Below the pieces are notes generated by a model, which had not been told where the DNA came from, searched no databases, and saw nothing but the letters and a program-made list of their open reading frames with translations. Below, one piece after another: positions 5,560-12,409 of a stretch of 12,409 nucleotides of DNA. Positions within the stretch are counted from its first letter, which is position 1. Every line of letters begins with the position of its first letter. Location of the stretch: contig CANJNU010000004.1 of assembly GCA_947475645.1 (NCBI GenBank), positions 1-12,409 of the forward strand. Reading direction: 5' to 3'. The position numbers and the translations under genes were made by a program. The DNA is from Bacteriovoracaceae bacterium. Lineage in GTDB: Bacteria > Bdellovibrionota > UBA1018.

Positions 5560-6859
5560 AGTGCGCGGCTGCTCCCGAAGTGGGGCGGGCGTTCCAGATT
5601 CGAAGCATCAAAAAAGCTCCGACCGCTGAGAAGCCAATCATACTCGGACCCCAGGCTCCCCAGCCCAGCACATCCAGCATTTTTCCCATTCCGATTCCTA
5701 CGAAGGCCCCGCCCACGTACTGCATGCCATCAAAAAGCCCCGCTGCTGTGGCTGCAGCTTTCTTACCGCCAAAATCCATCGAAGCCGTGCCCGACAGCAT
5801 CGAATGAACGATACTGATGGCAAAAGAATTCATCACGAACGCCGCGATCACTGCATTCACACTGGGAGCCCTCCAGATCACTGCAAGGCAGAGCACCTGA
5901 ACCAGGTAGCCCCAGAATGCAACAGGAGTACGACGACCCTTAAAAACCCAATCCGAAACGGTGCCCGCACAGAAAGCACCTGCTATTCCAGCTAGAACCA
6001 CTGCAGCCGCTCCCTTTTGAAATACCGGAGAGTCGAGAGAAAGTTTCTGTGCCTCGAGCATATAACGAGGAAACCACTGTTCAAATCCATGCCGTACAAA
6101 GCCCGTGCAAAACTCGGCTGCGGCAATGGTTAAGGTAACTGGATTGGTGAACACCTTTCTAATCACATAGTTAAAGCCCACCGCTTCGGTATCGCCGCTC
6201 GATGCATCCTCAACATCGAAGGCATCGAAGCCGCAATCTTCGGGCCCATTTTGCACGTTACGGTACGTAAGATAAGCCATTATCGCAATAATGCCCGAGG
6301 GAACAAAGAACACCCACTGCCAGGGGCCCCAAGCCAAAATAACCGGACAAATTACAAAAATTAATGCCCGCCCCATCTGAATCATCGAGCCAAAGATGGC
6401 TGAAAAAACGCCCCGCTCAGAAATATGAAACCATCCAGAATTCACTTTAATGAGTGAAAGCGCGCTGTAGGATTGAAAAAAAGAATTCAGCGCCCAAATC
6501 GTCGAGAAGTAGCCAATGAGCACCGCTCCGGTTCCAAGAAAGCCCAAATAGGCCCCCAAACCAAACAACAGATTAAATACCACCGAACCACAAGCACCCA
6601 AGATCATCGAACGACGGCCACCAATACGATCAGCAATCGGCCCATTGAACATGGCCGACAATCCGTAGATCAAAAGTCCGGAGCTAATGATTGCCCCAAT
6701 TTGGGTTTTGTCCCATCCAAACTGCTGCGAAAGCGCTTTATTCGCAAACGACAAATTGTAGCGGCCCATGTACATGGCCGAATAAGTAAAACCCAAGGTC
6801 AGCCAGTTCATTGCTCGGCGTTTTTTAAAAGCGCCCGTCATCGAAGCTACAGCGCTCAT
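5558..6859 (-). CDS. MFS permease of the organophosphate:phosphate antiporter (GlpT/UhpT-like) family
   Basis: This 433-residue inner-membrane transporter has about twelve hydrophobic segments. Family marks are YSAMYMGRYNLSFA in helix 1 with Arg33, the MFS loop GPIADRIGGRRS (73-84), GWFHISERG (142-150), the cytoplasmic end of helix 6 with YRNVQNGPEDCGF, FVRHGFEQWFPRYM with Arg256, and KKAAATAAGLFDGMQYVGG in helix 11. Arg33 and Arg256 fall where GlpT has the two arginines (Arg45 and Arg269) that bind the substrate phosphate. It therefore probably exchanges a phosphorylated compound (glycerol-3-phosphate or sugar phosphate) for phosphate; the exact substrate is unknown. An earlier in-frame start would overlap the RNase D gene by over 130 bases. 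The ATG at 6859 shares its A with the RNase D stop (TGATG), the expected coupled start, so I chose it. Confidence 0.9.
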   Translation of the reverse strand: MSAVASMTGAFKKRRAMNWLTLGFTYSAMYMGRYNLSFANKALSQQFGWDKTQIGAIISSGLLIYGLSAMFNGPIADRIGGRRSMILGACGSVVFNLLFGLGAYLGFLGTGAVLIGYFSTIWALNSFFQSYSALSLIKVNSGWFHISERGVFSAIFGSMIQMGRALIFVICPVILAWGPWQWVFFVPSGIIAIMAYLTYRNVQNGPEDCGFDAFDVEDASSGDTEAVGFNYVIRKVFTNPVTLTIAAAEFCTGFVRHGFEQWFPRYMLEAQKLSLDSPVFQKGAAAVVLAGIAGAFCAGTVSDWVFKGRRTPVAFWGYLVQVLCLAVIWRAPSVNAVIAAFVMNSFAISIVHSMLSGTASMDFGGKKAAATAAGLFDGMQYVGGAFVGIGMGKMLDVLGWGAWGPSMIGFSAVGAFLMLRIWNARPTSGAAAH

Positions 6860-8079
6860 CACTCGGTCTCCAAAACCAAAATCTGATTCCCCGAAATACT
6901 CAGTGCCCGCTTTCCATTCAGCATGGCCACCATCTCGTCGCCGATCAATCTCGCCGATTCTTCGCTCATTACTGCCCGCTGAATCAACTCTTCGCAAGAC
7001 TGTGGTTTTTGCTTCAGAAGCGGTAAAAGCTGACTTGCGGTTGAAAGATGCTTTGCAGCGATCTTATGCTTATCGGCTAAAATACCTACAAAACAGCGCA
7101 AAAGTTCGAGAGCCTGCGCTTCATCGGGAGTAGGAACATCGGCGCGTTGCTGCCGTGGCATAGCTGGCAACTCGGGGTGCTCAGAGGCGTGCTTCAGCGC
7201 AGCCAGAATGGCCTCTCCGCTATTTTTTAGTTCGCCTTTATTGAGACCACGAAACGCACTTAAATGGGCCATGTCCTTAGGCCGCACATGAGCCAAATCC
7301 AATAGCACCGCATCGTCGGCAACCCAGCGTCGCGGTAAATTCAATTGCCTCACTCGCTCTTCGCGCCACTTCACCAGTTCCGTTAAAGCAGCGTATCCGC
7401 GCTTATCAATTCTTCCCCCACGAGCAAGCTTCTGAACCAAACCCTCAACATCTGTTTCGAAACAAGCCGTATCCTGCCATTTTGCCGAGAGTTCAAGACC
7501 CCAAGCGCGGCGCCCCAGTGAATCGAGTTGTTCGAGAAGTTTTTTGCCCAGCAATACCAAATGCCCTACGTCGGCATGTGCATATTCGAGCAATTGTGAG
7601 GGCAAAGGCCTCACCGACCAATTAGTGCGGGCATGGCCTTTCTTAATCTCCACATCCAAAACTTGTTTTAAAAGTTTACTTAAGCCGATTCCATCACCCA
7701 TGCCACACAACGAGGCTGCTAGAGCAGTATCGAGCGATGGCGACGCAGTCATTCCAAAACTGGTATAAAGGCATTCTTGATCGCCCTGAGCCGCATGAAT
7801 GATTTTCAGAATCTTCTCGTTTTGAAGTACATCGAGAAGAGGCTGAATGCCTGAATCGAAACCACCGCGAGGCCCCGGACGATGATTGCGCTTAAACGCC
7901 TGCACGTCGACTAACCAGGACTCTTCCTCGGTTGCAATTTGTAAAATCTCAACAATCGGAAAAAACGTGCTCTCACGAATAAACTCGGTATCGAATGCGA
8001 TGACCTCGTGGCCGCTCAGTATTCGTGCCAAGTCTTCGATTTGTTCGCTCTTTGAGATCAGTTCAGGATGATTAACCAT
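6859..8079 (-). CDS. rnd: Ribonuclease D (DEDDy 3'-5' exoribonuclease)
   Basis: This 406-residue protein trims the 3' ends of tRNA and other stable RNA precursors. The DEDDy active site is complete: Asp30 and Glu32 in FDTEF (Exo I), Asp100 in HAAQGD (Exo II), and Tyr166 with Asp170 in YAHADV (Exo III). An HRDC domain follows at about 222-300 (RGYAALTELVKWREERVRQL onward), and a second HRDC-like helical region fills 315-395, as in E. coli RNase D. A polar, Arg/Gly-rich insert of about ten residues near 64-77 lies in the nuclease domain. No strong Shine-Dalgarno precedes the ATG, which lies 15 bases after the stop of the DUF3465-like gene. The stop overlaps the start of the permease by one base, so the two proteins are made from one message. 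Confidence 0.95.
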   Translation of the reverse strand: MVNHPELISKSEQIEDLARILSGHEVIAFDTEFIRESTFFPIVEILQIATEEESWLVDVQAFKRNHRPGPRGGFDSGIQPLLDVLQNEKILKIIHAAQGDQECLYTSFGMTASPSLDTALAASLCGMGDGIGLSKLLKQVLDVEIKKGHARTNWSVRPLPSQLLEYAHADVGHLVLLGKKLLEQLDSLGRRAWGLELSAKWQDTACFETDVEGLVQKLARGGRIDKRGYAALTELVKWREERVRQLNLPRRWVADDAVLLDLAHVRPKDMAHLSAFRGLNKGELKNSGEAILAALKHASEHPELPAMPRQQRADVPTPDEAQALELLRCFVGILADKHKIAAKHLSTASQLLPLLKQKPQSCEELIQRAVMSEESARLIGDEMVAMLNGKRALSISGNQILVLETE

Positions 8080-8094
8080 TCGAGGGGTGCCGGC

Positions 8095-8691
8095 TTAACG
8101 ATTGTTTCTGAAATGTGGAGAAGATCGCTTGGGTTCTGGGCGACCATGAGGTGATCCACCTAAAACACCATCAATCATCATATAACCCGAATGATGTCCG
8201 CTGCTGGAGGGCGCGAAATGAATCCAGTGAATAATCGCGCCGTCGGGTGAGGCGGGATAAACTTGGCCATTGGGTCCGGGCGAAGCGCCGGTCGAGGTAA
8301 TATAATCGCCGCAGGCTTCGACCAACATGCCTTCTTTTGGATCGGGAATGGCGCCGAACGCTTGATTATAAACTACTTCTAACGTTTCACTTACGTCGCC
8401 GCCGACTCGAATCGAAAAATGCTCGTGTCCATTTCGATCGGGATAAACATGAACAATCTCACCCTGCACGTGGCCACGAGAATGAAATTGATTTGCAGTG
8501 CTCGACTTCCACTTCAACACTTCTGAGTTGTTCAAAGGAAGACTTCCAGGATCGCCGCCATTTTCGGCCTTGAGCGAGTAAGCCGGACAATTCGGAACCG
8601 TTGCCTTCTCTGCCTCGGCTGCCCATGCGGGCACCGAGCTGAAAATAAAAGCTAAAACCAACGACCAGTGCTGCAACTTTGCCCCGTTCAT
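8095..8691 (-). CDS. Secreted DUF3465-like protein
   Basis: This 198-residue protein has a signal peptide (hydrophobic 9-20, cleavage likely after PAWA near residue 24). The mature part resembles DUF3465: a small beta-rich core with GEIVHVYPDRNGHEHFSIRV, where nucleic-acid or ligand-binding-like strands are expected, then LEVVYNQ, a Gly-Asp turn (EACGDY), and the family end GAIIHWIHFAPSS followed by a His-rich GHHSGYMMIDG. The tail after that (about 20 residues) is basic and Pro/Ser-rich and is probably disordered. The function of DUF3465 is unknown. An in-frame ATG 40 codons upstream lacks support; GAGGGG six bases before 8691 and the signal peptide fix the start. RNase D follows after 15 bases. 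The family match rests on recognised motifs only. Confidence 0.75.
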   Translation of the reverse strand: MNGAKLQHWSLVLAFIFSSVPAWAAEAEKATVPNCPAYSLKAENGGDPGSLPLNNSEVLKWKSSTANQFHSRGHVQGEIVHVYPDRNGHEHFSIRVGGDVSETLEVVYNQAFGAIPDPKEGMLVEACGDYITSTGASPGPNGQVYPASPDGAIIHWIHFAPSSSGHHSGYMMIDGVLGGSPHGRPEPKRSSPHFRNNR

Positions 8692-8697
8692 AAGTGT

Positions 8698-8703
8698 CCC
8701 CTC
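8698..8703 (-). promoter_or_regulatory. Shine-Dalgarno GAGGGG for the DUF3465-like gene
   Basis: GAGGGG lies six bases before the ATG at 8691 on the minus strand. It decides this start over the upstream in-frame ATG at 8811, which lies inside the preceding gene. Confidence 0.7.
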
Positions 8704-8785
8704 TAATTTGTCTTGATTCGGGGCACTATCCCGACCCAAGACCTTAAGCAAGAAGGAAGCAGGCAAGTTCCGAAGAAATCGTGTG

Positions 8786-9235
8786 CTACCCTGCAGCAGG
8801 AAGACTGACACTCACAGCAACAACGAAGACCTTAACTCGTACGCTCGCACGGGGACCGGCTAACATAAAATCAATATTGGCTCGGTCAGCCAAGAAAACT
8901 TTTAACGCGTATTCGGCTATAATTTGAGCCGCTTCCGCCTCGTGGCGCTGAAACTCCTGAATTCGAATTCGCGACCTCAACCATTGTACTCCATGGTCTT
9001 GGATCTCGGGACGAAGGAAGGGTTGCGAGAGTAACTGCTCCACATAGTCGGCAAAATCCTCTTCCTCTCGCGTTCGAGACAGCCGAAACTGATGCACAGC
9101 ATCAAGGGAAGGACTATTCCTCGCTCCCTCCAAAATTGCAATTTCCTGTTCGTCCGAGAGAACTTCCAGGATTTGCGGAACCTTTGCTGTACCCAAGGGG
9201 CTAGCAAGTACTAGGGCAACTGTTGCAGCTTTCAT
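8786..9235 (-). CDS. Hypothetical exported protein
   Basis: This 149-residue protein matches no family I recognise. The N-terminus (MKAATVALVLASPLGTA) is a short signal-peptide-like stretch. The middle (about 25-115) is charged and helical, rich in Glu, Arg and Gln, with heptad-like spacing (EEEDFADYVEQLL, RIRIQEFQRHEAEAAQIIAEYAL). The last 30 residues turn hydrophobic and strand-like (ASVRVKVFVVAVSVSLPAAG). There is no Cys and no enzymatic motif. Codons are mixed, with somewhat more rare choices than in RNase D. Only a weak purine stretch precedes the ATG. It is the first of a run of minus-strand genes and lies 94 bases upstream of the DUF3465-like gene. It could be a real lineage-specific gene or, less likely, a chance frame. 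Confidence 0.6.
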   Translation of the reverse strand: MKAATVALVLASPLGTAKVPQILEVLSDEQEIAILEGARNSPSLDAVHQFRLSRTREEEDFADYVEQLLSQPFLRPEIQDHGVQWLRSRIRIQEFQRHEAEAAQIIAEYALKVFLADRANIDFMLAGPRASVRVKVFVVAVSVSLPAAG

Positions 9236-9406
9236 AAAGTGATTCTCATTTTCTGCGCCTAAGTTCGTATCGGCTCGTCAGATTGTTGGCGAAAGCAACT
9301 TAACAATTGGCCTGCAGTCTTTAAGGACACAGGGCAACGATCTCTGTGCAAATAGGCCGATTAGCGCTGGAATTTTGAACGTTTTTCAGGCAGGGTGCCC
9401 AACATC

Positions 9407-11050
9407 ATGACAGTAGAAAAAGACCTTCAACAGGAAGTGAAACGCAGAAGAACCTTCGCGATCATTTCTCATCCCGATGCGGGGAAAACGACACTCACCG
9501 AAAAACTCTTGCTGTATGGTGGTGCCATTCACTTGGCCGGTGCGGTTCGCGCAAAGTCCAACCAGAAAAATACCACCTCGGACTGGATGGAAATTGAGAA
9601 GCAACGTGGAATCTCGATCAGCTCGAGCGTGCTTCAGTTCGAATATCAAGGTCATCAAATTAACTTACTCGATACTCCTGGTCATAAAGACTTCTCCGAA
9701 GACACGTATCGCACACTTATCGCTGCCGATGCTGCCGTAATGCTGATCGACGCCGCCAAGGGAGTAGAACCCCAAACTCGCAAGCTATTTGAAGTTTGCC
9801 GAATGCGCGGAATTCCCATTTTCACTTTCATGAATAAGCTCGATCGCCCCAGCCGCGAGCCGCTCGACCTTCTCGATGAGCTCGAAAAAGTTTTGGGTAT
9901 TCGTTCGTGCCCGATGACTTGGCCTATTGGCACTGGCGACCGGTTTCGTGGCGTTTACGACCGCAGAGATGGCGAAGTGTTAATGTTCCAGACTGAAGGC
10001 GAAGCCAACGTAAAAGGCCGCCTGGCACCCATTCGACTGGCTGGGATCGACGACCCAGAAATGAGGCGTATTTGCGGCGGCCCTCGCGAAGACGAGTACG
10101 AAGCGAACGAAATTCTTACACAGTTCAAAAACGAGATCGAGCTAGTCGATCTTGCAGGCGATGAGTTCGATCTCGACGCCGTACTTGCGGGCGAACTTAC
10201 GCCTGTCTTTTTTGGCAGCGCAATGAACAATTTCGGAGTGCAGCGGTTCTTAGAGCGATTTATTGAAATCGCGCCCACGCCAAGCGCACGCAAGTCGAAT
10301 GGCACAGAAATTCAGCCTACCGATCCACGTTTTTCGGGCTTCATCTTTAAAATTCAAGCCAACATGGACCCCTCCCACCGCGATCGCGTTGCATTTATGC
10401 GGGTTTGTTCGGGAAAGTTTACCCGCAATATGGAAGTAAAACACGCTCGCCTCAATAAAAACGTGAAACTCTCCAAGCCCTTGCAATTCTTCGCTCAAGA
10501 ACGCGTAATTATTGAAGAGGCCTGGCCCGGAGACATTGTTGGACTTCTCGATACCAGTGGCGAGCTTCGCATTGGTGACACTCTCTGCGAAGGCGGACGA
10601 TTTGAGTACGAAGGTGTTCCGCGCTTCTCGCCCGAGCACTTTGCAGGCGTGCTCATTAAAGATCCCATGAAGCGCAAGCAGCTTACTAAAGGACTCGACC
10701 AGCTTTCAGAAGAAGGGGTTGTGCAGATTTATCGCCAGCGGGGACTGGGCGATAAAGATCCGATTTTGGGCGCGGTCGGAGGACTTCAGTTCGAAGTTCT
10801 TCAGCATCGCCTTAAAGCCGAATACAGCGTGGATGTGAAGATCGAACGACTGCCCTATGTTCATGCTCGCTGGGTAACGGGCGAAGGCCTCGATCCCGGA
10901 TTTTTTGAACGCCGAGAAGATAGTCGATATCTTGAGGACCGTGACGGAATGCCGGTAATTTTATTTAAGTCAGAATGGGCACTGCGCTGGGCTCAGGATA
11001 ACTATAAGACCCTAAAATTTCACAGTACCGCACCGATGGTTCGGGCCTAG
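9407..11050 (+). CDS. prfC: Peptide chain release factor 3 (RF3)
   Basis: This 547-residue translational GTPase removes RF1/RF2 from the ribosome after peptide release. The GTPase motifs are all present: P-loop SHPDAGKTT (21-29), the switch-I region with QRGISISSSV (66-75), DTPGHKDF (89-96), NKLDR (143-147) and a GSA loop later in the G domain. RF3 differs from EF-G in the SHPDAGKTT start and in the SDWMEIEKQRGIS segment, both seen here. Domain II and the C-terminal alpha/beta domain follow (for example FSPEHFAGV, LGAVGGLQFEVLQHRL), and the length is normal. The ATG at 9407 and a GTG at 9395 are both possible, since CAGGCAGGG covers the region just upstream; I prefer the ATG. The gene stands alone on the plus strand and converges on the Nudix gene with nine bases between the stops. 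Confidence 0.97.
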   Translation: MTVEKDLQQEVKRRRTFAIISHPDAGKTTLTEKLLLYGGAIHLAGAVRAKSNQKNTTSDWMEIEKQRGISISSSVLQFEYQGHQINLLDTPGHKDFSEDTYRTLIAADAAVMLIDAAKGVEPQTRKLFEVCRMRGIPIFTFMNKLDRPSREPLDLLDELEKVLGIRSCPMTWPIGTGDRFRGVYDRRDGEVLMFQTEGEANVKGRLAPIRLAGIDDPEMRRICGGPREDEYEANEILTQFKNEIELVDLAGDEFDLDAVLAGELTPVFFGSAMNNFGVQRFLERFIEIAPTPSARKSNGTEIQPTDPRFSGFIFKIQANMDPSHRDRVAFMRVCSGKFTRNMEVKHARLNKNVKLSKPLQFFAQERVIIEEAWPGDIVGLLDTSGELRIGDTLCEGGRFEYEGVPRFSPEHFAGVLIKDPMKRKQLTKGLDQLSEEGVVQIYRQRGLGDKDPILGAVGGLQFEVLQHRLKAEYSVDVKIERLPYVHARWVTGEGLDPGFFERREDSRYLEDRDGMPVILFKSEWALRWAQDNYKTLKFHSTAPMVRA

Positions 11051-11059
11051 TTGGCTGAA

Positions 11060-11584
11060 TTAAAGCTTTTGAATCCAAACTCGCTTTAAATTGGGGCCTT
11101 CATACCAAAGGGTACCCACAATGGGGGTATTGGCAACCACGTGCAGAATAAAGTGCCGATCACCCGGCCACAAATGAAGACCCTCTAAATCTGCGGGCTC
11201 AATCCAATGCAAATCGCCCTCGTCGTTCTGATGTACGACCCGCTGCACTTGTTCGTCAGTCAGCCTTAGCTTAAATAAGTAGACCAACCAATCTTCACAC
11301 TTTTGTGCCTTAAAGTTTGGAAACTGAAGAACTCCAAGACTTTTCCACGCATCGGGCTCGGTTATAACACCCGCCTCTTCCTTAAATTCACGCAGGCCGG
11401 CTTCCAGCGAAGACTCGTCGAGCTCAAGCTTTCCGCCCAGACCATTCCACCTACCCGCGTGATAATCGCCAGGCCGCGATACCGAATTTCTATGAATCAT
11501 CAGAATTCGGCCATCCGAACGCTCTGCATAGATCAACACTGCGGGAATAACCTTTCTCTGAGCTTGTTCGAACGGATTAGCCAT
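11060..11584 (-). CDS. Nudix hydrolase (MutT-like)
   Basis: This 174-residue protein probably hydrolyses a nucleoside diphosphate linked to another group. The Nudix box is perfect at residues 51-73: Gly51, five residues, Glu57, seven residues, then REFKEEAGV (65-73), with Glu69 and Glu70 expected to bind Mg2+. The preceding GRWNGLGGK and the IHRN strand resemble the 8-oxo-dGTPase/MTH1 group, as does the WIEPADLEGLHLWPGDRHF segment later, where MTH1 has its Trp and Asp substrate contacts, so an oxidised purine substrate is plausible but inferred. The gene starts 11 bases after the stop of the acyl-CoA synthetase gene, so they are probably co-transcribed. Only weak purines precede the ATG. Confidence 0.92.
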   Translation of the reverse strand: MANPFEQAQRKVIPAVLIYAERSDGRILMIHRNSVSRPGDYHAGRWNGLGGKLELDESSLEAGLREFKEEAGVITEPDAWKSLGVLQFPNFKAQKCEDWLVYLFKLRLTDEQVQRVVHQNDEGDLHWIEPADLEGLHLWPGDRHFILHVVANTPIVGTLWYEGPNLKRVWIQKL

Positions 11585-11595
11585 ACTACCGAAGT

Positions 11596-12409
11596 CTATT
11601 CACCATCGGCATACATCTGGTCAATCAGATCTTTAAAGCGAGACTCGATCACAGCACGTTTCATTTTTAAGGTGGGGGTCATCTCTCCATCCGCAATAGA
11701 GAACTCGTTTGCAAGAACAACGAACTTTTTAATTTTCTCGTAGCCGGCAAGTTCTGCATTTAGCTCGTCTACGTGCCGTTTCACTTGTGAGTAAATACCC
11801 GTATCCGAAACCACGCGCGCCTCCTTGGCAATCACTCCCGATTCGCGCGCCTCTTTAATCGTACCCTCAGAGAGAGTTACTAACGCGGAAATAAACTTAC
11901 GTCCGTCTCCCACTAAGCATACTTGACTTACCATGGGCGCCACCTTAAGCCGCTCCTCGATGGGCACAGGAGCAATCATCTTGCCGCCTGAGGTTTTCAT
12001 AATTTCTTTTTTCCGACCCCGAATCCGAACCATTTTCTCTGCGGTGATCTCGGCCAGATCGCCTGTATAAAGCCAGCTATCCACCACGGTAGATTCAGTC
12101 GCCTTCTCGTCTTTAAAGTACCCGATAAAGACATTTCTTCCGCGAGCGAGAAGCTCTCCATCTTCGGCCAACTTCATTTCAATCCCTTTTACGGCCTGAC
12201 CAACGGTACCTGCGCAATCGCGGCCTCGTTGCGTCATACAAATCACACCGGTCGATTCGGTTTGTCCAAATACTTCGAGAATCTCAAATCCCAGAGAGTG
12301 GAACCAACGAATCACATGAGCTGAGAGTGCGGCAGCCCCCGAAACCAGCACTTCCGACTTATCCAACCCTAATGCTTTTCGAATCTTACTGAGCACCAGT
12401 TTATCTGCA
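11596..12409 (-). CDS. Long-chain acyl-CoA synthetase (AMP-forming), N-terminal part beyond window
   Basis: The 270 C-terminal residues of an adenylate-forming ligase are present; the frame is open through the right edge (ADKLVLSKIRKALG at the start), so the GTG at 12396 is an internal Val codon and not a start. Visible motifs, in order: VSGAAALS, FGQTESTG (adenine/ATP-binding A5 motif), the A6 region with GELLARG, LYTGDL with the ribose-binding Asp (A7), GRKKEIMKTSGGKMIAPVPIE (hinge and A8), and TPTLKMKR near the end with the catalytic Lys (A10). The relatives are FadD15-type enzymes that activate fatty acids with ATP and CoA for lipid synthesis or breakdown. It is followed by the Nudix hydrolase after 11 bases. 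The enzyme class is certain; chain-length preference is not. Confidence 0.93.
   Translation of the reverse strand, partial: ADKLVLSKIRKALGLDKSEVLVSGAAALSAHVIRWFHSLGFEILEVFGQTESTGVICMTQRGRDCAGTVGQAVKGIEMKLAEDGELLARGRNVFIGYFKDEKATESTVVDSWLYTGDLAEITAEKMVRIRGRKKEIMKTSGGKMIAPVPIEERLKVAPMVSQVCLVGDGRKFISALVTLSEGTIKEARESGVIAKEARVVSDTGIYSQVKRHVDELNAELAGYEKIKKFVVLANEFSIADGEMTPTLKMKRAVIESRFKDLIDQMYADGE

Noticed and set aside
6473..6886. A 137-codon plus-strand frame
   Set aside because: It is antisense to the permease and to the end of RNase D, very rich in Lys, Arg, Gln and Thr, and has no domain.
6860..6997. Upstream start for the permease (46 extra residues)
   Set aside because: It would overlap RNase D by more than 130 bases and adds a charged, non-hydrophobic segment; the TGATG coupled start fits better.
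9236..9406. Promoters or an RNA gene in the gap before prfC
   Set aside because: No convincing -35/-10 pair is visible on either strand. ATTGTT/AACAAT around a GTTG/CAAC repeat near 9282-9307 is too short to call a structure or operator.
9386..9658. A 90-codon minus-strand frame
   Set aside because: It covers the start and P-loop region of prfC in antisense and has no independent support.
11060..11089. Inverted repeat TTAAAGC/GCTTTAA between prfC and the Nudix gene as a terminator
   Set aside because: The stem is seven mostly A-T pairs with a 16-base loop and no T-run follows, so it is unlikely to terminate transcription.

Overview
The window comes from a Gram-negative bacterium. Several proteins carry export signals, two look like outer-membrane proteins (one ends in Phe, as barrel proteins often do), and there is a periplasmic or membrane-anchored HtrA protease. 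Base composition is close to even and genes are packed tightly on both strands. There is no tRNA, rRNA, insertion sequence, CRISPR array or phage gene, so this looks like ordinary chromosome. The gene mix (class-I RF3, FadD-type ligase, receiver-like regulator, DUF3465-like secreted protein, frataxin domain) would suit a deltaproteobacterial or Bdellovibrionota-like lineage, but that assignment is a lean and cannot be proved from this sequence.

Left part (1-2563, all minus strand). Read in the direction of transcription: a frataxin-glutaredoxin fusion, a GNAT acetyltransferase, a small multi-pass membrane protein (its GTG start overlaps the GNAT stop), then after 76 bp an exported protein with an outer-membrane-like C-terminus, followed with one base between stop and start by a receiver-domain-like protein cut by the window edge. 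Centre-left (2628-4651, plus strand): a YchJ-type protein with two SEC-C zinc motifs and an HtrA-type serine protease with two PDZ domains. A likely small 54-codon minus-strand gene sits between the protease and a divergent outer-membrane protein, which ends at a strong intrinsic terminator (5506-5559).

Centre-right (5558-9235, minus strand). In transcription order: a secreted protein of unknown function, a DUF3465-like secreted protein, RNase D, and an organophosphate:phosphate antiporter-like MFS permease whose ATG overlaps the RNase D stop by one base. Right part: prfC (RF3, plus strand) converges on a minus-strand pair made of a Nudix hydrolase and the C-terminal part of a long-chain acyl-CoA synthetase that enters from the right edge.

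Most of the window is housekeeping: Fe-S/thiol metabolism, envelope proteolysis, RNA processing, translation termination, nucleotide-pool cleaning and fatty-acid activation. I do not see an obvious new multi-gene system. The item most worth a second look is the frataxin-glutaredoxin fusion. Next are the small antisense gene beside htrA, the coupled RNase D-permease pair, and the exported protein coupled to a receiver-like protein.
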